Below are positions 41,574-50,405 of a stretch of 53,965 nt of DNA, piece by piece. Position 1 is the first letter of the stretch. The number at the start of each line of letters is the position of its first letter. The notes under the pieces were generated by a model. The model saw only the letters and a program-made list of their open reading frames with translations, did not search any database and was not told the DNA's origin. The DNA comes from Clostridiales bacterium (GTDB taxonomy: Bacteria; Bacillota; Clostridia; Lachnospirales; Lachnospiraceae). Made by a program: the position numbers and the translations under genes. The stretch spans positions 1 through 53,965 of the forward strand of contig QAKV01000004.1 of assembly GCA_003343625.1 (NCBI GenBank). Direction: 5' to 3'.

Positions 41574-42854
41574 TCAGTCCTCGATATCGAAGTTTTCCAA
41601 CACGTTCTTCTTTTTCTCCGGGCGGTTGTCCCCGTGCCTGACCATGCTCATGGTGACCATGGCCGCGACGGTGAAGATGCAGGCATAGGGAAACAGCGTC
41701 CGATAGGAGACATACTGCAAAAATGCGCCCGACAAAATGGGGGTGAAGATCTGGGCAGACATGGAAAACGTATAATAGAGCCCGGTGTATTTACCCACAT
41801 CGCTGTTGGAACACATCTCCACCACCATGGGCAGGGAATTGACGCTGACCGCTGCCCATCCCATCCCGATCAGCGCGAAGAACACGTTGATCACGGGATG
41901 GTATTCCACGAAGAACACCGCCGCCAGAAAGCTGACCAGCATCAGCAAAAGCCCTCCCTGGATGCAGCGCTTCCTGCCCGCATGGGCGGAGATAAATCCG
42001 ATGGGGATATAGCTGAGAATCGCCGCCACGGTAGCTACCATCAGGCAGTTGGCAAAGCCTCCCCCTTCCATCCCCCAAACGCTCCTGGCATAGCGGGAAA
42101 ACGCCGTCGTCACCGCATTATAAGCGGTAAACCACAGGAAAATCGACACCAGGATCAGGCGCAGGCTTCTTTTCACCGACGGATCCAGCTGTCCGGTCCG
42201 ATCCGCCTTTTTCTCCTCTTCCGGCTCCTCCTGCAGGTTCTCGGCCGCCACCTGCTCTGCCAGTTTCTTTTCCCGGATAGTCGCCACCAGGAGGAGCACC
42301 GCGATCACCATGAGGGCCGCCACCCCGGCGAATACCGGCATATAGTCGGGCCGCTCCCCGTCTCCCACCAGCAGGCTGATCAGAATCAGGGTATAGACGC
42401 CGCCCAGGGCTCCCATCAGGTTGATGATGGCATTGGCCTGGCTGCGCAGCGGTTTGGGCGTAAGATCCGGCATCAGCGCCACCGCCGGAGAGCGATACAG
42501 CCCCATGGCGATGAGCAGGCAGAACAGCGCGGCCACGAACAGGGCCAGATTCTGCCTCCGATCCGCCACAGGCAACAGCAGCATGAGCGCTACGGCGAGA
42601 CAGGTTCCCACCACGATAAAAGGCAGCCTCTTGCCGAACCGGGTGTCCACTCTGTCGGAAAGGGATCCCAAAAGGGGCAAAAGGAAGACGGCCAACACGT
42701 TATCCCCGGCCATGATGGCTCCGGTGATGGTCTCATTCATATGGAAAGTACCCTGTAAAATCAGCGGAACCAGATTGTCGTACATCTGCCAGAATGCGCT
42801 GATGGATAAAAAAGCCAGCCCGATGAGAAATGTTCTGCGATAATTGAGCTTCAT
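41574..42854 (-). CDS. MFS transporter, sugar-symporter (SLC45-like) type
   Basis: 426 residues, GGGAGG ahead. Twelve expected membrane segments. The loop GSLSDRVDTRFGKRLPFIVVG after helix 2 is the RFGKRRPF-type motif of sugar:cation symporters, and AVALMPDLTPKPLRSQANAIINLMGALGG is also typical of the SLC45/GPH-like group. A long charged central loop (EKKLAEQVAAENLQEEPEEEKKADRTG) joins the halves. It likely imports a disaccharide or related compound with a cation; the substrate is unknown. It is first gene of the operon MFS-GDPD-greA-RmlD-like. Confidence 0.88.
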   Translation of the reverse strand: MKLNYRRTFLIGLAFLSISAFWQMYDNLVPLILQGTFHMNETITGAIMAGDNVLAVFLLPLLGSLSDRVDTRFGKRLPFIVVGTCLAVALMLLLPVADRRQNLALFVAALFCLLIAMGLYRSPAVALMPDLTPKPLRSQANAIINLMGALGGVYTLILISLLVGDGERPDYMPVFAGVAALMVIAVLLLVATIREKKLAEQVAAENLQEEPEEEKKADRTGQLDPSVKRSLRLILVSIFLWFTAYNAVTTAFSRYARSVWGMEGGGFANCLMVATVAAILSYIPIGFISAHAGRKRCIQGGLLLMLVSFLAAVFFVEYHPVINVFFALIGMGWAAVSVNSLPMVVEMCSNSDVGKYTGLYYTFSMSAQIFTPILSGAFLQYVSYRTLFPYACIFTVAAMVTMSMVRHGDNRPEKKKNVLENFDIED

Positions 42855-42879
42855 ATTCGATTTCCTCCCTCTGAGGATT

Positions 42880-42908
42880 ATCTTACATCCTTTTCGACGG
42901 GTTTACAA
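42880..42908 (-). promoter_or_regulatory. Promoter of the MFS-GDPD-greA operon
   Basis: Minus strand TTGTAA (42903-42908), 17-nt spacer, TAAGAT (42880-42885), 26 nt before the MFS start. Confidence 0.7.
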
Positions 42909-42915
42909 TTTCTTT

Positions 42916-44355
42916 TTAATCTTCATGATAGTGGCTGAGCCACTTATCCCCGCGAAACCGTTTCCAGAACACGGCGGTCCGCACCGCCCATTCCAGGCAC
43001 ATACAGATCCAGACGCCCGGCAGCCCCAGCCCCAGAGGGATGGCGAACACATAGCCCAGCCCCACCCGGATCGCCCACATGGTGACCAGGGAGAAATAGG
43101 ACGAAAAGGCAGCGTCTCCGGCGGAACGCAGGACGGAGGGCATAGTATTGGAGGACGGCCAGAAAAAGGGCATACATACTGAGGCGATGGCCAGCACGGT
43201 GTAAATCATGGTCAGCGTATTGTCCGGAGCCTGATACAGCTTCAGGATGAAAGGCAGCAGGGGCAAAAGCACGGCCAGGGCCAAAACGTTGATAGCCGTC
43301 CCCAGCTTCACCATTCCCTTCCCGTACCGGCGGGCCAGTCCCCTGTCCCCGGCGCCCACGCACTGTCCCACCACGGTCACCGCCAGGGTACCCACTGCGG
43401 AGGGCGCCGCATAGAGAAGGGAAAACGCGGAGTTGGCCACCGCGTTGGCGGCTACGTTCATGGTGCCCAGACGGGCGATATAAATCTGCACCAGCATGGA
43501 ACCCCCGTTCATGAACAGCTGCTCCATTCCGAAGGGGATGCCGATGCGGAAAATTTCCCGGATGATCTTCTTATCGATCCGAAACACGTGCCGGGCCTGG
43601 ACGCGCAGCACGCTTTTGGGAGAGAGCAGCATCCAGACCGCCGCGATGCCGCCCACCACCCGGGCCAGATTCAAAGACAGTACGCTGCCCATGATATCCA
43701 GCCTCAGCAGATTGATGAATACGAAGCTGGCGATAAAATGCAGCAGATTGATGATGATCGTCAGATGCAGGCAGATCTTCGTTTCGCCCAGGCCGCGGAA
43801 CACGGCGAAACCGCTCATGTAGACGGACAGGAAGATCATGGAGATAGCGATGCCGATCAGATAGTGCTCCGCCTTCGTCAGCACCGCCTCCTCCACGCCC
43901 GCGAACAGGAAGTGAACCAGCGGATCCGCGAAAGTCACCAGAATCACGCAGGCGATGATGGCCGAGATGGGCGTGGCGAACAGAAGCTGCCCGGCTGCGG
44001 ATTTCATCCGCTCCACCTCTCCCTTTCCCTTAAACTGCGCCACCACCACGGTGCCGCCGGCCGAAATGGCGTTGTAGACCGCATAAATCATCATGTAGAG
44101 CGGGCTGACCAGGCTTACCGCCGATACCGATTCCTGGCTGGAAGAGCTGATCATGGCCGTGGTCAGCATGCTGATCAGGCAGATGAAAAAAGAGTCCATG
44201 ATCAACGGCGCCAGCATCGAAAAAATCTGCCTCCAGGAAAACATGGAACTGCCGAACTGCTTATCCAGCAGGCGATCGATCCGGGATCCCTCCCGGATCA
44301 GCGATGAACGTTTTTTCCCTTGTCCCAAACCGGGCTTTTCATGATTAGGCCGCAT
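42916..44355 (-). CDS. MATE-family efflux transporter
   Basis: 479 residues from the ATG at 44355 (an in-frame GTG at 44364 is the alternative). There are about 12 membrane segments with the two-fold MATE pattern: IFSMLAPLIMDSFFICLISMLTTAMIS, NAISAGGTVVVAQFKGKGE, MSGFAVFRGLGETKICLHLTIIINLLHFI, IGIPFGMEQLFMNGGSMLVQIYIARLGTMNVAANAVANS, VTVVGQCVGAGDRGLARRYGKG. It exports drugs or metabolites in exchange for Na+ or H+. The charged N-terminal 30 residues are unusual but soluble. A TATGAT -10-like box lies upstream near 44440. It is divergent from the OmpR-type regulator gene. Confidence 0.92.
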   Translation of the reverse strand: MRPNHEKPGLGQGKKRSSLIREGSRIDRLLDKQFGSSMFSWRQIFSMLAPLIMDSFFICLISMLTTAMISSSSQESVSAVSLVSPLYMMIYAVYNAISAGGTVVVAQFKGKGEVERMKSAAGQLLFATPISAIIACVILVTFADPLVHFLFAGVEEAVLTKAEHYLIGIAISMIFLSVYMSGFAVFRGLGETKICLHLTIIINLLHFIASFVFINLLRLDIMGSVLSLNLARVVGGIAAVWMLLSPKSVLRVQARHVFRIDKKIIREIFRIGIPFGMEQLFMNGGSMLVQIYIARLGTMNVAANAVANSAFSLLYAAPSAVGTLAVTVVGQCVGAGDRGLARRYGKGMVKLGTAINVLALAVLLPLLPFILKLYQAPDNTLTMIYTVLAIASVCMPFFWPSSNTMPSVLRSAGDAAFSSYFSLVTMWAIRVGLGYVFAIPLGLGLPGVWICMCLEWAVRTAVFWKRFRGDKWLSHYHED

Positions 44356-44614
44356 CCTGCACACTCCATCCGCCCTGCGGATGTCCCCTTTCCCTTCCGG
44401 AGAGCACCGCCCTCCGCATTCTCGAAATCAAATCATGGATAATCATATCAGAACAGTTCAAAAAAACAAGTACAGGAAATGATATTTTTTCTAATACTTT
44501 TTTAATTTTTCCGGTTTATAATGATACCAGAACTCTCTTCAGGATTGCGAACGCCCGCTGCGCAGAGCGATCCGGCATCGAAGAGGAATGAGACTATCCA
44601 ACGGAGGATTCAAT

Positions 44615-45283
44615 ATGAGGCTGCTCGTAGCGGAAGATGAAAGGGATCTGAATACGGTCATCACAAAAACACTGGTCAAAAACCATTATTCGGTGGATTC
44701 CTGTTATGACGGGGAAGAAGCGCTGTCCTTTCTGGAAACGGCGGAGTATGATGCCGTTATCCTGGATATCATGATGCCCAAAGTCAGCGGGCTTACGGTG
44801 CTCAGGTCCCTGCGCGCCTCGAAGAAGCGGGTGCCCGTCCTGCTGCTGACGGCGCGGGATTCTGTGGCCGACCGGGTGGCCGGGCTGGATGCCGGGGCGG
44901 ACGATTATCTGGTCAAGCCCTTCTCCTTCGACGAACTTTTGGCCCGCATCCGCGCCATGCTGCGGCGCGAAAGCGGCCGGCCGGACAACTGCTTTCGGAT
45001 CGCGGATCTGACCATCGACTGCGACGCGCGCACGGTCTTCCGGGGCGATACCCCTATCCCCCTTTCCTCCCGGGAATTTTCCATTCTGGAATATATGGCC
45101 GGCAATCAGGGCATCGTCCTGTCCCGCGACAAAATCGAACAGCATATCTGGAACTATGACTATGAGGGAGGATCCAACGTGGTGGACGTCTACATCCGTT
45201 ATCTTCGCAAAAAGATCGACGAAGGCCATACCCCCAAGCTGATCCACACCGTTCGGGGAGCCGGATATGTGTTAAAGGAGTGA
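44615..45283 (+). CDS. OmpR/PhoB-type response regulator
   Basis: 222 residues from the ATG at 44615 (CGGAGG ahead). The receiver domain has the acidic residues in VAEDERD, phospho-acceptor Asp51 (VILDIMMPK), LLLTARDSVADRVAGLDAGADDYLVKPF with the conserved Lys, and the winged-helix DNA-binding domain IPLSSREFSILEYMAGNQGIVLSRDKIEQHIWNYDYEGGSNVVDVYIRYLRKKI. A TATAAT at 44517-44522 is a likely -10. It is 6 nt before the histidine kinase gene, with the PepSY lipoprotein after that, so it forms a three-gene signalling unit. Confidence 0.94.
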   Translation: MRLLVAEDERDLNTVITKTLVKNHYSVDSCYDGEEALSFLETAEYDAVILDIMMPKVSGLTVLRSLRASKKRVPVLLLTARDSVADRVAGLDAGADDYLVKPFSFDELLARIRAMLRRESGRPDNCFRIADLTIDCDARTVFRGDTPIPLSSREFSILEYMAGNQGIVLSRDKIEQHIWNYDYEGGSNVVDVYIRYLRKKIDEGHTPKLIHTVRGAGYVLKE

Positions 45284-45289
45284 TGTTCG

Positions 45290-46693
45290 ATGACCATACG
45301 GAAAAAAATCACCCTCTGGTATACGGCCTTCATGGCCCTGTTCGTGGTCCTGGCCCTGTGCCTTCTCTTCGTCATCGCCAGCGGCCGGATCCTGTCCGAT
45401 ACCAGAATGCGCCTGAAGGACACGGTTTTAAAAAGCTTCGCTGAAATCGAATACGACGACGGCGTTTTGACCTTTGACGACGATATCAACTATCTGGGGG
45501 CCGGGATCTATCTGTCCGTATATAATGCCGACGGTGCGCTGATTTATGGCAGAATTCCCTCCTCTTTTTCGGGCGCATCCGTCCTGACCATGGATCGGAT
45601 TCAGCAGGTTCCCTTTTCCGGCGGCGTCTGGTATGTCTATGATTTCTGTCAGGACATACCCGGTTATGGCAATCTCTGGGTTCGGGGCATCCTCTCCTGG
45701 TCCGGCATGGACGACTCCCTGCGCACCCTTTTGCTGTTTTCGCTGGTCCTTTTTCCCTTTTTCGTCCTGTGCACGGCCCTGGGAGGATATTCCATCATCC
45801 GCCGGGCCTTAAGACCCCTTTCTTCCATGTCGGAAACGGCGCGGCAAATCAGCGGCGGAAACGATCTGACGCGCCGGATCCAACTGCCCCCCGGAGCCGA
45901 CGAAGTGCACAGCCTGGCCCGCACTTTCGACCAGATGATGGATCGGCTGCAGGCTTCCTTCGAGCAGGAAAAGCAGTTCACCTCCGACGTCTCCCACGAA
46001 CTGCGCACCCCTGTGGCCGTCATCCTGTCCCAGTGCGAATACGCCTCCCAAAACGATGTTTCCGAGGCCGAACGGATGGAGGCCCTCTCTTCCATCCGTT
46101 CTCAGGCGCAGCGGATGTCCGGGCTGCTTTCCGGCCTTCTGACTCTGGCCCGGGCGGACCAGAAGCGCCTTCCCCTGCATCCGGAACGGATTCTCCTGAA
46201 CGACCTGGCCGCCATCGTATGCGAGGAACAGCAGGAATTCGCAGACGCGAAAAAAATCCGTCTGCATCTTCAGGCCGATTCCGACCTGTGGATGGAGGCG
46301 GATGAATCCATGATGATCCGTCTGCTCATCAACCTCATTTCCAACAGCATCCGCTACGGAAAAGAAGGCGGAAATGTCTGGATCCGCCTCCGGCTGGAAG
46401 AGAATTCGATCCTCGGGAGCGTGGAGGATGACGGGATCGGGATTCCGGAAGATCAGCTGGATCTGATCTGGAACCGGTTTTATCAGGTGGATCCGTCCCG
46501 AAGCGCGAAGGCGGATGCCTCCGGATCGTCGGCGGGACCGGCCGGGGAAGGCGGATATGGATTGGGGCTTTCCATGGTCAGATGGATCGTCGACGCCCAT
46601 GGGGGAACCATCTCCGTCGCCAGCCGCCCCGGCGAAGGAACCGAATTTTCCTTCCGCTTTCCCCGTATTCCGAATCGTAAAGAAGCCCCCTGA
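45290..46693 (+). CDS. Sensor histidine kinase (HAMP, HisKA, HATPase)
   Basis: 467 residues. An N-terminal membrane helix (FMALFVVLALCLLFVIAS), an extracellular sensor of about 110 residues, a second helix (LLFSLVLFPFFVLCTALGGYSII), HAMP (LRPLSSMSETARQISGGNDLTRRI), and HisKA with phospho-His in FTSDVSHELRTPVAVI near residue 235. The ATPase end has LINLISNSIRYGKEGG, EDDGIGIPEDQLDLIWNRFYQVD and GGYGLGLSMVRWIVDAHGG. It is paired with the regulator 6 nt upstream. The PepSY lipoprotein that follows may act with its extracellular domain. Confidence 0.94.
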   Translation: MTIRKKITLWYTAFMALFVVLALCLLFVIASGRILSDTRMRLKDTVLKSFAEIEYDDGVLTFDDDINYLGAGIYLSVYNADGALIYGRIPSSFSGASVLTMDRIQQVPFSGGVWYVYDFCQDIPGYGNLWVRGILSWSGMDDSLRTLLLFSLVLFPFFVLCTALGGYSIIRRALRPLSSMSETARQISGGNDLTRRIQLPPGADEVHSLARTFDQMMDRLQASFEQEKQFTSDVSHELRTPVAVILSQCEYASQNDVSEAERMEALSSIRSQAQRMSGLLSGLLTLARADQKRLPLHPERILLNDLAAIVCEEQQEFADAKKIRLHLQADSDLWMEADESMMIRLLINLISNSIRYGKEGGNVWIRLRLEENSILGSVEDDGIGIPEDQLDLIWNRFYQVDPSRSAKADASGSSAGPAGEGGYGLGLSMVRWIVDAHGGTISVASRPGEGTEFSFRFPRIPNRKEAP

Positions 46694-46743
46694 AATTTAT
46701 GACCGGCGTGAAGATTTTCCTCGTCAGAAAGGAGCTTTTCCTC

Positions 46744-47406
46744 ATGTATCAAAGATTTCACACCGCGCTGACAGCCGTCTGCCTGAGCCTTCTGCTGGCG
46801 GGCTGTTCCGCCTCCGAACCGCCCCTGACGCAGACGATCGCCTCCGATCAGAAGTTGATGGCTGCGGGCGCCAACCGCACTTCCATCCGGACGGACGGTT
46901 CCGGCGCCGAAACGCAAGCCGTTCCGACAGGATCCGGAGAGCCCTCTGTGGACGCATCCTATCTGGACGCCGGGCAGGCCAAAGCCACCGCCCTCGAACA
47001 TGCCGGCATTTCCGAAGAGAATGCCATTCTCCCCAAAGTCCGGCAGGATTACGATGACGGACGCCTCGTCTATGAAGTCACGTTTTCCGCGAACGGGCAG
47101 GAATACGAATACGAAATCGATGCCTCTTCCGGCGAAATCCTGCAATATGGAATCGAATCCGACCGGGATGACTTCCCCTTCCCTTCTTCCATCCCGGACG
47201 GCGCCGCGCTCTCCGAAGAGCGGGCCCGGCAGATCGCCCTGGACCTGGTTCCGGGCGCCGGCGATAACAACATCCGCATCGGAACCGATTACGATGACGG
47301 AAGGATGATTTATGAAGGAAAAATCGTCTATCAGGGGATGGAATACGAATTCGAAATCGATGCTTCCGACGGCACCGTTCTCGAATGGGATGCCGAACCT
47401 CAGTGA
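46744..47406 (+). CDS. PepSY-domain lipoprotein
   Basis: 220 residues from the ATG at 46744 (AAGGAG ahead; the in-frame ATG at 46699 lacks one). The signal peptide ends in LLAGC with lipid-acceptor Cys21. Two PepSY-like repeats follow: DAGQAKATALEHAGISEENA...YDDGRLVYEVTFSANGQEYEYEIDASSGEIL, and SEERARQIALDLVPGAG...YDDGRMIYEGKIVYQGMEYEFEIDASDGTVLEW. PepSY domains are small inhibitory or binding modules at the cell surface. It stands 50 nt behind the sensor kinase, so it is probably the regulated output or a modulator of that kinase. Confidence 0.88.
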   Translation: MYQRFHTALTAVCLSLLLAGCSASEPPLTQTIASDQKLMAAGANRTSIRTDGSGAETQAVPTGSGEPSVDASYLDAGQAKATALEHAGISEENAILPKVRQDYDDGRLVYEVTFSANGQEYEYEIDASSGEILQYGIESDRDDFPFPSSIPDGAALSEERARQIALDLVPGAGDNNIRIGTDYDDGRMIYEGKIVYQGMEYEFEIDASDGTVLEWDAEPQ

Positions 47407-47465
47407 AGGCGGCGCGGGCCGATGGGAAACGACATACCTGACAAACGGCCATCGCCCGGAAGCGG

Positions 47466-50327
47466 TCAGCCCATCCCGCTTCCGGATCCCCCGCCATCCC
47501 CGGAGTCGTTTCCCAGCCGCATCCCTTCGGCCCATCGAACCAAATTCTCATCCGCGTGATCGAACAGATAGTTGCGATCGGATTCCCGTTTCTTTTCCCA
47601 GGCCTCCCTCACTTGCTGCCTGGTCTGCTCCACCTCCTCCATGAGCTCTCTTGCGGACATTCTCCGCGCCCCCTGCCCGTAAATGATCACCTGTTCCAGG
47701 GCGTCGGAAGTGGCCACGGTGACCTGATTCTTCCTGCCGATTTTATGTACGGTCTTTTCGATGTATTGATCCGCAGTCTCGGCTTCTTTCGTGTAAACCA
47801 CATGGATATTGTGATATTTCTGCACGCTTCCCTGTCCGCCTTCCACCCGGTAGGCATCGAAGACCAGGATAACGGTGCACCGATGGAACCCCTGATAATC
47901 GCAGAGAACATCCATCAGCCGCCCTCTGGCGCTCTCGATATTCTCCCGGGCCAGCTGCCGCAGGTCGTCCCAGGCGAAAATGATATTATATCCGTCCACC
48001 AGAAGATAGCGTTCCGCCTGCGAATCCCGCCGGTCCGGATCCGGTTTTCGCCCCTCCCCGACGGTTCGCGCCGAGGGTTCCCGCCTCGCGGGCCCGTCCG
48101 CAACCCGCTTCCTGGCGTAGCCTCTTGTTTCCCTCTTCCCGTTTCCGGACGGATAGATCCGGGCGAAAATCTCGTCTATCTCTTCCTGGGTGACAATCCT
48201 TTCCGCGGGCTCCTTCCGGAGGGATATCGGCTTCAGGCCCACGGCCTCCTGCCCTTCTTCCCGCTTTTCTTCCGGCAAATAGCATTTTTCCAGATGCATA
48301 TAGTCTTCCACCTGATCCCAGGGCACCACAAATCCCGCCCCATGGGCGCAGAACACGGAGCCGCAGGGGTTTTCCGTATCCCCGTCCGGGTCGTAGCCCG
48401 CCGCTTCCACCACTGCCCGGGCGTTGTGACAGGGCTCGTATCCTTTCAGGACGCACATCAGCCTGCCGCGTCCTCTGGTATAGGCGGTGACTTCCCTCTG
48501 ATAGTTGCCCATTTCCGAAACCGGAACGGTTCCCACGAGCACGGCGTACTCCCCCGCGATTTCAGGCGGATCGAAGTGGCCCTGCATCCTCTGGATGTCG
48601 CTCATGGCCTTGCCCACATACTCTGCCGGGACTTCCAGAGAAAAGGCGTAGACGGGTTCCAGCAGAACGCTTTCGGCCCTGCGCAGCCCCTGCCGCAGCG
48701 CCCGATAAGTGGCCTGCCTGAAATCCCCTCCTTCGGTATGCTTCAGATGAGCCCTTCCGGTCAGCAACGTAATCTTCATATCCGTGATTTCCGCCCCGAT
48801 GAGCACGCCTTTGTGGCGCTTCTCTTCCAGATGGGTCAGCACGAGGCGCTGCCAGTTTGCGTCCAGTACGTCCTCGCTGCAGGCCGTCGCAAAGGACAGC
48901 CCCGTTCCCCGTTCCGCAGGCTCCAGCAGCAGATGCACCTCCGCATAGTGCCGCAGGGGTTCAAAATGCCCCACGCCTTCCACCGGCGCCGCGATTGTCT
49001 CCCGGTAGACGATGCTGCCGTTTTCAAAAGAAACCGATATGCCAAACCGCCGCCGGATCTGATCTTTCAGAATTTCGGTCTGGACATCCCCCATCACGCG
49101 GGCCTGAATCTCCCCCGTGGCTTCCTCCCAGCAAATGGACAGCTCCGGTTCTTCCTCTTCCAGCTGCTTCAGTTTCAGATACATGGAATGCACATCGCAG
49201 TCGTCCGGAAGGCCGATCCGATAGGTCAGCACCGGCTCCAGCAGAGGCAGAACGGGTTCCGTCTCCCGCCCGAGTCCCTGCCCGGCAAACGTCTTCGTCA
49301 GACCTGTCACCGCGCACACCGTCCCCGCCGGGACTTCCGAAACCGCCTGAAACGAATCCCCGGAATAAAGCCGCAGCTGATCCGCTTTTTCTTCCCACAT
49401 CCCCTCCCGGGGCTGCTGCGTCCCCTCCTGCCGGTCGCTCAGCGGCATCTTCACGTACAGCCGGCCTCCCGTAACCTTCAGATAAGTCAGCCGATTGCCC
49501 GCGGGATCTCTGGAAATCTTATACACCCTGGCGCCGAATTGCCCGGGATAGCGTTTCTCCTTCATCCCTTCTTCCATCAGGGAAAGCAGGCCGATCACGC
49601 CGAAGCCTTTGAGCGCCGAACCGAAACAGCAGGGAAATACCCTGCGCTGCGCGATCAGTTCCGCGATATCTTCCGGCGTGATAGCTTCTCCTTCCAGATA
49701 CCTCTCCAGAAGGGTTTCATCGCACATCGCCAGATCCTCCCACAGGGAAGCCGGAGCCGTACAGCGCCAGTCCCCCTTCTCCCTGCCCTTTTCATACCCG
49801 CCGGATACCGCCTCGGACCCGGCTTCCTCCCTCTCTCCGCTGCAAAAACGGACGCATCGGCCATCCAGCCGCTTCTGCAGCTGCTCCATTAAAAGATCCT
49901 CCCGGACGCCGTCCTGATCCATCTTGTTGATGAACAAAAAGACCGGAATCCCGTATCGTTTCAGCAACCGCCACAACGTCTCCACATGGCCCTGCACTCC
50001 ATCCGCGCCGCTGATGACCAGCACCGCATAGTCCAGCACCTGCAGCGTCCGCTCCATCTCCGCGGAAAAATCCACATGGCCCGGCGTGTCCAGAAGCGCC
50101 ACGTCGAACTCCCCCAGAGAGAACCGGGCCTCTTTGGAGAAAATCGTAATTCCCCTTGCCCGTTCCATGTCGTCCGTGTCCAGAAAAGCGTCCTGATGAT
50201 CCACTCTGCCCAGTTTGCGCACGCTGCCCGTCAGAAACAGGATCCGTTCCGCCAGCGTGGTCTTCCCCGCGTCCACATGGGCCAGCAGGCCCACGCATAT
50301 ATGTTTCTTTTCAGACGTATTTTCCAT
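47466..50327 (-). CDS. TetM/EF-G-like ribosome GTPase fused to a C-terminal NYN (YacP/Rae1-like) nuclease domain
   Basis: 953 residues, about 310 longer than TetM. Residues 1-150 form a translational GTPase domain: G1 AHVDAGKT (16-23), G2 RGIT (58-61), G3 DTPGH (80-84), G4 NKMD (134-137). EF-G-like domains II-V continue to about residue 700 (VKMPLSDRQE..., RATYRALRQGLRRAESVLLEPVYAFSLEVPAEYVGKAMSDIQRM...). A charged linker follows. From residue 773, RYLLVDGYNIIFAWDDL begins a NYN domain with acidic residues Asp778, Asp853 (TADQYIE) and Asp875 (ATSDALEQ) expected to bind metal. The family names are TetM/TetP-type protection factors and the YacP/Rae1 A-site mRNA endonuclease. The protein probably enters the A site and may cleave mRNA there (inference). 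The ribosome site lies in one arm of a palindrome (50334-50385). Confidence 0.88.
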   Translation of the reverse strand: MENTSEKKHICVGLLAHVDAGKTTLAERILFLTGSVRKLGRVDHQDAFLDTDDMERARGITIFSKEARFSLGEFDVALLDTPGHVDFSAEMERTLQVLDYAVLVISGADGVQGHVETLWRLLKRYGIPVFLFINKMDQDGVREDLLMEQLQKRLDGRCVRFCSGEREEAGSEAVSGGYEKGREKGDWRCTAPASLWEDLAMCDETLLERYLEGEAITPEDIAELIAQRRVFPCCFGSALKGFGVIGLLSLMEEGMKEKRYPGQFGARVYKISRDPAGNRLTYLKVTGGRLYVKMPLSDRQEGTQQPREGMWEEKADQLRLYSGDSFQAVSEVPAGTVCAVTGLTKTFAGQGLGRETEPVLPLLEPVLTYRIGLPDDCDVHSMYLKLKQLEEEEPELSICWEEATGEIQARVMGDVQTEILKDQIRRRFGISVSFENGSIVYRETIAAPVEGVGHFEPLRHYAEVHLLLEPAERGTGLSFATACSEDVLDANWQRLVLTHLEEKRHKGVLIGAEITDMKITLLTGRAHLKHTEGGDFRQATYRALRQGLRRAESVLLEPVYAFSLEVPAEYVGKAMSDIQRMQGHFDPPEIAGEYAVLVGTVPVSEMGNYQREVTAYTRGRGRLMCVLKGYEPCHNARAVVEAAGYDPDGDTENPCGSVFCAHGAGFVVPWDQVEDYMHLEKCYLPEEKREEGQEAVGLKPISLRKEPAERIVTQEEIDEIFARIYPSGNGKRETRGYARKRVADGPARREPSARTVGEGRKPDPDRRDSQAERYLLVDGYNIIFAWDDLRQLARENIESARGRLMDVLCDYQGFHRCTVILVFDAYRVEGGQGSVQKYHNIHVVYTKEAETADQYIEKTVHKIGRKNQVTVATSDALEQVIIYGQGARRMSARELMEEVEQTRQQVREAWEKKRESDRNYLFDHADENLVRWAEGMRLGNDSGDGGGSGSGMG

Positions 50328-50333
50328 GAAAAT

Positions 50334-50385
50334 ACCCCTTTCTGTGCTATGATTACATACTCATAATCATAGCACAGAAAGGGGT
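50334..50385. promoter_or_regulatory. Perfect palindrome (22-bp arms, 8-nt centre) at the start of the GTPase-NYN gene
   Basis: Left arm 50334-50355 and right arm 50364-50385 are exact complements around CATACTCA. The GTPase-NYN ribosome site (AGAAAGGGGT on the minus strand, 50334-50343) is in the arm nearest the gene, 6 nt from the ATG. Each strand also carries TGCTATGAT, an extended -10 (minus -10 at 50366-50371; plus at 50348-50353). On the minus strand TCGACT stands 17 nt before it. It could be a symmetrical regulator site over divergent promoters, or an RNA hairpin hiding the ribosome site. Confidence 0.75.
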
Positions 50386-50405
50386 GTAAGTCGATAATTC
50401 ATAAA

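Noticed and set aside
47556..49892. 778-codon plus-strand open frame opposite the GTPase-NYN gene
   Set aside because: It lies entirely antisense to a gene with clear domain signatures. Its composition (many His, Pro, Arg, Leu) is that of a complementary-strand shadow in GC-rich DNA, and it has no recognisable motif.
47466..50327. Plain annotation as a tetracycline resistance gene
   Set aside because: The GTPase half is TetM-like, but the protein is 300 residues longer with a nuclease-like domain, and resistance cannot be concluded from the sequence.
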